From NCBI GenBank assembly GCA_030042915.1, contig JASHYS010000401.1, positions 1 to 5,751 on the forward strand: a stretch of DNA of 5,751 bases. Reading direction: 5' to 3'. Origin of the DNA: Acidobacteriaceae bacterium (GTDB lineage Bacteria; Acidobacteriota; Terriglobia; Terriglobales; Acidobacteriaceae). Below the pieces are notes generated by a model. That model was not told where the DNA came from. It worked only from the letters and a program-made list of their open reading frames with translations, and searched no databases. Each line of letters starts with the position of its first letter. The first letter of the stretch is position 1. The position numbers and the translations under genes are program-made. Shown here piece after piece: positions 1 to 5,374 of this stretch.

Positions 1-255
1 TTTGCCACGCTCGACCAGGCGGGCGTAGGGCAACTGGTGAAGGGCGCTGTGGCCAAGGGACGCAATACGCGGAAAAACCTGAAAGTCGGCATCTGCGGCG
101 AGCATGGCGGCGATCCCGAGTCAGTCAAGTTCTGCCACCGGATCGACCTCAACTACGTCTCCTGCTCGCCGTTCCGCCTGCTCACCGCGCGCCTGGCGGC
201 CGCGCAGGCCGCGCTCGACGAGAAGAACGGCACAACGCAGAGCGGCAGCAAATAA
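1..255 (+). CDS. ppdK: Pyruvate,phosphate dikinase, C-terminal end (partial)
   Basis: The window opens inside this gene; 84 residues are visible before the TAA at 253-255. The enzyme interconverts ATP, phosphate and pyruvate with AMP, pyrophosphate and phosphoenolpyruvate in the cytoplasm. The visible part is the end of the C-terminal PEP/pyruvate-binding TIM barrel. The family signature [10 protein letters not shown] lies at visible residues 30-39. Its Cys (visible residue 32) matches the catalytic acid/base cysteine known from the Clostridium symbiosum enzyme. The second signature, YVSCSPFR followed by ARLAAAQA (residues 52-70), is the usual end of the family. The Pro-Ile normally found before ARLAAAQA is replaced by Leu-Thr (FRLLTARL), a mild variation. 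A polar tail of about 14 residues follows. PEP synthase shares the domain architecture, but these two motifs in this form are typical of dikinase. The GTG at 37 is not the true start, because the reading frame is open to base 1. Confidence 0.93.
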   Translation, partial: FATLDQAGVGQLVKGAVAKGRNTRKNLKVGICGEHGGDPESVKFCHRIDLNYVSCSPFRLLTARLAAAQAALDEKNGTTQSGSK

Positions 256-266
256 CTGTAGGTGCC

Positions 267-293
267 CCTGGTCCCTCGAATTTGGGGACCAGG
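267..293. terminator. Hairpin between convergent genes, possible bidirectional terminator
   Basis: A perfect 9-bp stem pairs CCTGGTCCC (267-275) with GGGACCAGG (285-293) around a 9-nt loop. It begins 11 nt after the dikinase stop codon and faces the stop of the convergent MFS gene at 379-381. There is no T-run on either strand after the stem, so it is not a classic intrinsic terminator. It may still block read-through or stabilise transcript 3' ends. Assignment is by position and structure only. Confidence 0.45.
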
Positions 294-330
294 AGAGAAT
301 CCGAACATTCAGGGGCGTCCGCGGCGCGGG

Positions 331-349
331 CGCCCTTGGTGTTAGGGCG
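331..349. other. Second small hairpin in the convergent gap
   Basis: CGCCCT (331-336) pairs with AGGGCG (344-349) around a 7-nt loop. It lies 30 bp beyond the stop codon of the - strand MFS gene. The stem is short, GC-rich and lacks a T-run, so it could be a weak 3'-end structure for the MFS transcript or simply chance in GC-rich DNA. Confidence 0.2.
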
Positions 350-378
350 ACGCCACCTTTGCGCACTTAATTATCGAA

Positions 379-2214
379 TCATGCAGATTTAACGCAGCCC
401 GCTGTGCCTTCGAAATGCGCCTCGATTTCTTCCAGCGTTTTGCCCTTGGTTTCGGGCAGGAAGAATACCGCCGTGACGAGATAAATCACGGTGAAGCCCG
501 CAAAGAGGAAGAACATGGACGAATAGCCGTGCTTGCTGACGAAGGGCAGAAAGATAGCAGCCAGGGTGGTCGACACCAGCTGGTTGAGCACCAGGGCAAT
601 GCTCATGCCGTTGGAGCGGATACGCGTGGGCATGAGCTCGCTGAGCGCGAGCCACACCACCACGCCCGGCCCCATCGCGTAGAAGGCGATGAACAGGTAG
701 AGGCCCAGGGCTACCAGCCAGCCGTGCGCGGCGTTGGGCACGGGCCCCAGCAGCGCCCTTTGAATGATGAGCGGCGCGGTCCGCGCTGCCTCGAGGTTGG
801 CCAACGGATTGCTGAACAACACTTCGACGCGGTTCGCGGGAACGCAGGTTGCGCGCGTGATTTCGATGGGCCCAGCCGCCGCATCATCCGAACGCACGAA
901 ACTTGTCGCGCAGGTGAAGTCACCGTAGGAATAAATCAACGCCAACGACGCACGCGTGCTGTCGATGCCGAGGGAAGTGCCGGTGGCTGGATTCGCGGCG
1001 GAATTGAGCAGCTTGCTGGCTTCAGCGGGAGTGAAGCGGAGGGTCAGTTCCTGGTCAGGTGCAACCAGGGCCTGCACGGCGTTGCGGCAATCTACGTTCA
1101 GCCTTTCGGTCGTCTTGAAGAGCAGTCCTACGCTCACCATGGCGGCAATCACGCCGCTGGTACCCGTGACGAGCAGGAATTTCCGCCCCTTGCGATCCAC
1201 CAGCGCCAGTCCGATGGTAGTGGCCAGGAAATTGATGATTGTGAAGATGACGTAACCCCAGTGCGCCAGCAGATCGCTGAGCCCGCTTTGCAGAAGGATG
1301 CCGGTGTTGTAGCCAATGACCGAATTGACGCCTGTGGCCGTGTTGCAAGCCAGGATGACGCATGCCAGCAGGAAAGGAATCACATACTTGCGCCGCAAAA
1401 GCGAATCGCGAACGCGCTGGCCCGTCGTAGTCGCCGCTGCATGCGCTGTGGCGCTCATCTCTTCGAGCTCCAGCGCCGCCTGCTCAGCCGGGCGCGAGCG
1501 AAGCAGCGCCGCGTAGGCATTCTCTTTGCGATTGCGCCGGAAGAGCCATCGTGGCGACTCGGTGACGAAAAAGCTGCCCAGGACGAACAGAGCGCCGGGG
1601 GGCAGCGAAACCCAGAAAATGCTGCGCCACGCCTGATTCTCAAAATTGAAGAGCGCTGTGGCGTCGTGCAGCCTGGTCACCGCCTCGACGCGATAGCTGA
1701 AATACATGCCGATGAGCGCCGCGGCCACGATGCCCAGGGTGAGCATCCACTGGAAGATGGCCGTGCCCTTGCCGCGGCTGGATGCGGCCAGGCACTCAGC
1801 GAGATAGAGGGGCACCACCACGCCGATGAGCCCGCCGCTCATGCCCTGCAGGAGCCGCCCTGAAAACAACGGCCCGTAGCCATGGGAAAGCGCGATCACA
1901 GGAATGCTGACGACGAACGCGCAACCGCTTAGAATCATCAGCGGCCTGCGGCCCATCCAGTCCGCCAGGAGGCCGGAAAACAGTGTGGAGAAGACGCTGC
2001 CCAACAGTACCGCGGCCACAATGACTGAAACTTGCGCGGCCGTGAGCCCCGAAGTGGCTTGCAGGTAGGGTACTGCGCCGCCAATAATGCCGACGTCGAT
2101 GCCGTAGAGCAGCCCGCCCAGTCCCGCTACCAGCAGCAGAAACAGGTTGTAGCGGCGGATGGCGGCGGCGCCAGGCTGCGTAGACGTGCGAAGCGAGCCG
2201 GTGGTATTCATCAT
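379..2214 (-). CDS. MFS transporter, sugar porter family, with large TM9-TM10 loop insertion
   Basis: This 611-residue inner-membrane protein belongs to the sugar porter (XylE/GLUT-like) branch of the major facilitator superfamily; usual length is 450-520. Family motifs are present in order: GIDVGIIGGA (38-47), ADWMGRR (84-90), GRLLQG and VPLYLAE (119-140), TESPRWL (218-224), DRKGRK (340-345), PTRIR (529-533) and PETKGKT (587-593). Twelve membrane segments can be placed, roughly at 23-45, 58-80, 90-110, 115-137, 152-174, 197-216, 277-300, 318-339, 346-366, 498-520, 532-557 and 565-586. Asp40 and Arg120 match XylE Asp27 and Arg133, which couple proton movement, so proton symport is likely. Residues 367-497 form an extra hydrophilic stretch between TM9 and TM10 with Cys376, Cys435 and Cys457. 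Several XylE sugar ligands are replaced, so the substrate cannot be named. The start is the first of two consecutive ATGs (the other is at 2211), preceded by a good ribosome site. It is divergent from the GH20 gene, which hints at import of a released sugar. Confidence 0.9.
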   Translation of the reverse strand: MMNTTGSLRTSTQPGAAAIRRYNLFLLLVAGLGGLLYGIDVGIIGGAVPYLQATSGLTAAQVSVIVAAVLLGSVFSTLFSGLLADWMGRRPLMILSGCAFVVSIPVIALSHGYGPLFSGRLLQGMSGGLIGVVVPLYLAECLAASSRGKGTAIFQWMLTLGIVAAALIGMYFSYRVEAVTRLHDATALFNFENQAWRSIFWVSLPPGALFVLGSFFVTESPRWLFRRNRKENAYAALLRSRPAEQAALELEEMSATAHAAATTTGQRVRDSLLRRKYVIPFLLACVILACNTATGVNSVIGYNTGILLQSGLSDLLAHWGYVIFTIINFLATTIGLALVDRKGRKFLLVTGTSGVIAAMVSVGLLFKTTERLNVDCRNAVQALVAPDQELTLRFTPAEASKLLNSAANPATGTSLGIDSTRASLALIYSYGDFTCATSFVRSDDAAAGPIEITRATCVPANRVEVLFSNPLANLEAARTAPLIIQRALLGPVPNAAHGWLVALGLYLFIAFYAMGPGVVVWLALSELMPTRIRSNGMSIALVLNQLVSTTLAAIFLPFVSKHGYSSMFFLFAGFTVIYLVTAVFFLPETKGKTLEEIEAHFEGTAGCVKSA

Positions 2215-2223
2215 GGCGATGCG

Positions 2224-2228
2224 TCCCT
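2224..2228 (-). promoter_or_regulatory. Ribosome binding site of the MFS gene
   Basis: On the - strand this reads AGGGA, 9 nt before the ATG at 2214-2212. It supports starting at the first ATG of the ATG-ATG pair rather than at an internal site, although use of the second ATG (2211) would change only one residue. Confidence 0.55.
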
Positions 2229-2248
2229 GGAAAATCCGATTCTCAGTC

Positions 2249-2254
2249 TACAAT
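2249..2254 (+). promoter_or_regulatory. Candidate -10 element for the GH20 gene
   Basis: TACAAT matches the sigma-70 -10 consensus at five of six bases and lies 51 bp before the TTG start, inside the 91-bp divergent region. No convincing -35 is seen: the closest, TGGAAA at 2228-2233, is only 15 bp away and matches at four of six positions. Transcription would start near 2261 and give a leader of about 45 nt. This is a weak call. Confidence 0.25.
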
Positions 2255-2272
2255 CATCGCATCCACATCCTT

Positions 2273-2290
2273 CGCTCGATCGCCTGAGCG
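2273..2290. repeat. Short inverted repeat in the divergent region
   Basis: CGCTC (2273-2277) and GAGCG (2286-2290) form an inverted repeat around an 8-nt spacer, and flanking TT/AA bases nearly extend it with one bulged base. It lies between the candidate -10 and the GH20 ribosome site. It could be an operator for a regulator shared by both divergent genes or a leader hairpin. The arms are short and chance is quite possible. Confidence 0.2.
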
Positions 2291-2296
2291 GAAAGC

Positions 2297-2302
2297 AGGG
2301 AG
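2297..2302 (+). promoter_or_regulatory. Ribosome binding site of the GH20 gene
   Basis: AGGGAG ends only 3 nt before the TTG at 2306, closer than the usual 5-9 nt. It is the only purine-rich site near the start. The frame is closed upstream by a TGA at 2285-2287 with no ATG or GTG after it, so TTG is essentially forced unless the adjacent CTG (2309) is used. The poor spacing and weak start codon suggest modest translation. Confidence 0.45.
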
Positions 2303-2305
2303 CCA

Positions 2306-4423
2306 TTGCTGCGCCTCAAACGAGTCCGGCCGATTTGGTGTCTTCTGTTCCTGGTTCTCTGCTCCCTGTTCTCTGTTTTGAGTGGGGCGCAAGCGCCCAT
2401 CCGCTTGCTGCCTGCGCCGCGTGAGGCGCATTTCGGCCAGACCGCCGATCTGCCGGCGCGCATCGTGGTCAACGTGCCCGTGCGCAATGACGAAGACGAC
2501 TTTGCGGCGCGCGATTTGGAATCGGCAATCAAGGCCATCGCGCCCGAGGCGGATGCATCCCGCGCTGCCGCCGGGCAGCCGGCCTATCGCGTCACCCTGC
2601 TGCGCAGGGATTCCGCGCAGGCGAAAGAGATTCTCGCGCGCAACAACCTCGCCTTCGATCCCGCGATGGAATCGGAGGGGTACATCCTGGTGATTGAGCC
2701 GCACGAGGCAACCATCGTGGGCGAAACCGGCTCCGGCATCTTTTATGGCGTGCAGACGCTCAAGCAATTGCTGCCAGTGCCGGGCGCATCGCGCGTGCTG
2801 CCTACGGGCACGGTGCGCGACTGGCCGGCCATGCGTTATCGCGGCATCGACGACGATCTGTCGCGAGGTCCGTTCCCTACGCTCGAATTCCAGAAGCACC
2901 AGATTCGCGTCTTCGCTTCATTCAAGATCAATATCTATTCACCGTACTTCGAGCACACGCTCCTCTATCCCGATCAGCCGCTGGCTGCGCCCCCTGGCAG
3001 CTCACTTACGCCGGACGAGGTTGCGGACCTGGTGGTTTACGCGCACCAGTATCACGTCACCATCGTGCCGGAGCAGGAGGCCTTCGGTCATCTTCATCAC
3101 GTGCTCAAGTGGGAGCTTTACCAGGACGACGCGGAAACGCCGCACGGCCATGTTCTGGCTCCCGGGCAACCCGGCACTCTCCCGCTCATCAAGGATTGGT
3201 TCACCCAGATCGCGCAGGAGTTTCCCTCGCCCTTCATCCATATCGGCGCCGACGAAACCTTCGACCTGGGCGCGGGCCGCACGCACGATGCGGTCCAGCA
3301 GCAGGGCTACGGGCCGGTGTACGTGGCGTTCCTCAAGCAGATTCACGATGAGCTGGCGCCGCTGAACCGCCGCCTGCTGTTTTGGGGAGACATTGGCGAC
3401 GCCAATCCCGACGCCGTCTCCGGCATACCCAAAGACATGATTGCTATTCCGTGGGAGTACACGCGGAACACCGGCTTCGACAAGATGATCGAGCCCTTCG
3501 CGAAGAACGGCATTGAGACGTGGGTTGCGCCCGGCGATGGCAACTGGAATGAAGTCTTTCCTGTGGCCCGAACCGCGCTTTGGAATATCCAGAGCTTTAT
3601 TCGCGACGGACAGCGGCTGGGATCGACCGGCGCACTCACCACGGTGTGGAACGACGATGGCGAAGGCCTTTTCAACATGGACTGGTATACAGTGCTGTTC
3701 GGCGCGGTGGCGGCGTGGCAGCCCGGCGAAAGCTCCATCGTGGATTATCAGGATGCGTATGGTGCAGTTTTCCATCGCGATCCCAGCGGGAAAATCAACG
3801 ACGCAGAAAAAGAGCTGATGGCCGCGCACGAAGCCATTGCCAATGCCCAACTGAAGATGACCAGCGACCAGCTGTTCTGGCTCGATCCCTGGAGCGCGCA
3901 AGGTCAGTGGGTTTCGGCAAAACTGCTGGCGCAGGCGCACGATTTGCGCATGCACGCGGAGCAGGCAATCGTGCTGCTGGACGAAGCGAAGGCGGAAAAC
4001 ACCAGCCTTGCCGAGCCCGCCGCGCTCGCCGCCATGGATCTGGGCGCGCGCCGCCTCGACCTTATCGGCCTGAAGTTTCAGGTTGCCCAGGAGATCGCGT
4101 CGGCCTACACCGAAGCTGCCGGCCGGCAACACGATGCAGCCGCTCACGACGCCAGCAATCGACTCCTGGAAGAGATCAGCAGCGACAATGGCCGCTGCCA
4201 GGATTTGCGCGACGCTTACTCCGCGCTTAAAGCCGAATACAGCCAGGTTTGGCTGGGCGAGAATCGCCCGTATTGGCTGAGCAACGTGACCGTCCGCTAC
4301 GACCTCGCAATCGAAGGCTGGCAGCGCCGTGGTAACCAGTTCGCCGCAGCGACGGCCGCCTGGCAGAACGGCCAGGATTTGCCTGCGCCCGCAGATCTGG
4401 GGCTGCCGGCGACGGCGCACTAA
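2306..4423 (+). CDS. Exported family 20 beta-N-acetylhexosaminidase (GcnA/GH20C-like)
   Basis: This 705-residue protein should remove terminal N-acetylglucosamine or N-acetylgalactosamine from glycans outside the cytoplasm. Residues 1-30 are a Sec signal peptide: basic MLRLKRVR, a hydrophobic core at 11-25, and likely cleavage after SGAQA. Residues 31-170 resemble the GH20b N-terminal alpha/beta domain. The catalytic TIM barrel runs from about 175 to 495. Its signature HIGADE (312-317) holds the Asp316-Glu317 pair; in GH20 the Glu is the general acid and the Asp orients the substrate N-acetyl group. Trp360, Trp383, Trp406 and Trp448 are candidates to line the pocket. The pattern DLG just after the catalytic pair, the WNDDGEG motif (448-454) and a helical C-terminal region (about 500-690) resemble, from memory, the streptococcal GcnA/GH20C type more than the chitobiase type. 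GH20 catalysis uses the substrate acetamido group. The protein is longer than GcnA, partly because of its signal peptide. The start codon is TTG. The gene is divergent from an MFS transporter. Confidence 0.85.
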   Translation: MLRLKRVRPIWCLLFLVLCSLFSVLSGAQAPIRLLPAPREAHFGQTADLPARIVVNVPVRNDEDDFAARDLESAIKAIAPEADASRAAAGQPAYRVTLLRRDSAQAKEILARNNLAFDPAMESEGYILVIEPHEATIVGETGSGIFYGVQTLKQLLPVPGASRVLPTGTVRDWPAMRYRGIDDDLSRGPFPTLEFQKHQIRVFASFKINIYSPYFEHTLLYPDQPLAAPPGSSLTPDEVADLVVYAHQYHVTIVPEQEAFGHLHHVLKWELYQDDAETPHGHVLAPGQPGTLPLIKDWFTQIAQEFPSPFIHIGADETFDLGAGRTHDAVQQQGYGPVYVAFLKQIHDELAPLNRRLLFWGDIGDANPDAVSGIPKDMIAIPWEYTRNTGFDKMIEPFAKNGIETWVAPGDGNWNEVFPVARTALWNIQSFIRDGQRLGSTGALTTVWNDDGEGLFNMDWYTVLFGAVAAWQPGESSIVDYQDAYGAVFHRDPSGKINDAEKELMAAHEAIANAQLKMTSDQLFWLDPWSAQGQWVSAKLLAQAHDLRMHAEQAIVLLDEAKAENTSLAEPAALAAMDLGARRLDLIGLKFQVAQEIASAYTEAAGRQHDAAAHDASNRLLEEISSDNGRCQDLRDAYSALKAEYSQVWLGENRPYWLSNVTVRYDLAIEGWQRRGNQFAAATAAWQNGQDLPAPADLGLPATAH

Positions 4424-4431
4424 CTGCGCCG
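4413..4431 (+). terminator. Hairpin spanning the GH20 stop codon
   Basis: CGGCGCA (4413-4419) pairs perfectly over 7 bp with TGCGCCG (4425-4431) around a 5-nt loop that contains most of the TAA. No T-run follows. It may act as a weak terminator or 3'-end stabiliser. The remaining gap to 4579 shows no clear promoter, RNA gene or other coding frame. Confidence 0.25.
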
Positions 4432-4579
4432 GTGCGAACTCGGGGCTCGACCAAAGCTCATCGGGGCAAATTCAGAGGCTGCGGCGGGTGCGACGCTCTC
4501 CATCCCTTCGGAACCAAGGAAATTACCGGCGCGAAGATTTTTGCTCGCTCTCGCTGCTCTGCGGATGCACACTAGATGC

Positions 4580-5320
4580 ATGTTCCAGCTCGCTCGGGAT
4601 AAGGAACTACCCGCCGTTCTGCTCATTGACGACGATCTTGTGAGCCGTGAGGTGTCAGCCACACTGCTCACGATGAGCGGGTACACGGTGCATACCGCCG
4701 AAAGCGGCAGTGGTGCGCTCGAATTTCTGGATGGTGGAACGTTCCGGCCCGGCGTCGTCCTGATGGACGTGCAGCTGCCCGGCCTGAGCGGGAATGAATT
4801 GATCGCCGAGCTGCGCAAGCGCACGCGCGCTCCGGTTTTTCTGATCAGCGCCAGCGAAGCGCGGCCCGGCGTGGTGGCCGACGGCTACCTGCGCAAACCT
4901 TTCGACGCCGATGCACTGCGCAGTCTGCTGGAAGGGCGCAAGCCGGCCGAAATCTCGTTCCTCGACGCGCAACAACCCGTCATCAGCCCCGAGATTCTCG
5001 CCCGGTTCCGCAAGATGATGCCGGAGCCGGCAGTGCGGCAAATCTACTCCGCGCTGGTTGCCGATCTGGCCTGGCGCATTCCGGCGCTTGAAACCGCCAT
5101 GGCCAAGCACGACGCGGCCGAAGTGCGCCGCATTGGCCACGCCATCAAGGGCGGTTGCGGCATGGCCGGAGCCATGCAGGCCGCGCGCCTGGGCGCATTG
5201 CTGGAATCGGCCGCCGGAGGGCAGGATAACCAATTGGATAACAGTGCCGCCCTGCTGCGCGATTTGCGCGCCGCTGCGCAAGGGTTGGAGCGTATGCTGG
5301 ATGCTGAACTGCCTGCCTGA
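4580..5320 (+). CDS. Stand-alone receiver-HPt fusion protein (phosphorelay intermediate)
   Basis: This 246-residue cytoplasmic protein joins a response-regulator receiver domain (about 11-120) to a histidine phosphotransfer domain (about 150-240), with neither kinase nor DNA-binding domain. The receiver has the full active site: acidic Asp17/Asp18, phosphoacceptor Asp63 in LMDVQLPG, Ser90 in the Thr/Ser position, and Lys106 in LRKPF. The HPt domain has His187 in GHAIKGGCGMAGA, matching the family pattern HxxKGxxxxxGA. Such a protein can take phosphate from a hybrid kinase and pass it to a further regulator, or serve as a phosphate sink. It is followed after 54 bp by a NarL-type regulator on the same strand, so co-transcription is likely. 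The start is uncertain: ATG at 4580, ATG at 4565 and TTG at 4541 are all in frame and none has a good ribosome site. I chose 4580 because the codons before it (ACT AGA TGC) are unusual for this GC-rich DNA and it begins close to the receiver. Confidence 0.88.
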   Translation: MFQLARDKELPAVLLIDDDLVSREVSATLLTMSGYTVHTAESGSGALEFLDGGTFRPGVVLMDVQLPGLSGNELIAELRKRTRAPVFLISASEARPGVVADGYLRKPFDADALRSLLEGRKPAEISFLDAQQPVISPEILARFRKMMPEPAVRQIYSALVADLAWRIPALETAMAKHDAAEVRRIGHAIKGGCGMAGAMQAARLGALLESAAGGQDNQLDNSAALLRDLRAAAQGLERMLDAELPA

Positions 5321-5357
5321 TGCTGTGCATTCCCCCAATGCGCGGTTCGGGCGCCGC

Positions 5358-5362
5358 GGAGG
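5358..5362 (+). promoter_or_regulatory. Ribosome binding site of the NarL-type regulator
   Basis: GGAGG lies 12 nt before the ATG at 5375, a rather long spacing. A nearer ATG at 5364 is followed at once by TAC and the stop TAG (5370-5372), so it cannot start a protein. The domain begins correctly from 5375, which makes that the start. Confidence 0.5.
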
Positions 5363-5374
5363 CATGTACTAGAA

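Noticed and set aside
16..20. Lipobox-like LVLC at residues 16-19 of the GH20 protein, considered as a lipoprotein signal
   Set aside because: The residues before this Cys do not match the usual [LVI][ASTVI][GAS]C pattern and the Cys sits mid-way in the hydrophobic core, whereas a standard SPase I site (AQA) follows at 28-30. Coordinates given here are residue numbers of the protein encoded from 2306.
415..1863. Long + strand open frame of 482 codons opposite the MFS gene
   Set aside because: It is the antisense shadow of a clear membrane transporter. Its translation is rich in Arg, His, Gln and Glu with no recognisable domain, as is typical of reverse-strand frames in GC-rich DNA.
2243..2899. 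- strand open frame of 218 codons overlapping the divergent region and the start of the GH20 gene
   Set aside because: It would cover the GH20 signal peptide and N-terminal domain in antisense. Its translation resembles no family and it leaves no room for control of the MFS gene.
3002..4420. Long - strand open frame of 472 codons opposite the GH20 gene
   Set aside because: It is antisense to a gene with a clear catalytic signature and signal peptide; the product has no coherent motifs and begins inside the GH20 catalytic domain.
4541..4579. N-terminal extension of the REC-HPt protein from TTG 4541 or ATG 4565
   Set aside because: There is no ribosome site at a suitable distance, the AGA and TGC codons are atypical here, and the receiver domain does not need these residues. 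The alternatives cannot be fully excluded.
4565..4581. ATGCA...TGCAT inverted repeat before the REC-HPt start, considered as an operator
   Set aside because: The arms are only 5 bp and overlap two candidate start codons; with no conserved promoter nearby it is most likely chance.
4655..5365. - strand open frame of 236 codons opposite the REC-HPt gene
   Set aside because: The + strand frame has complete receiver and HPt active sites, while this one has a low-complexity, shadow-like composition.
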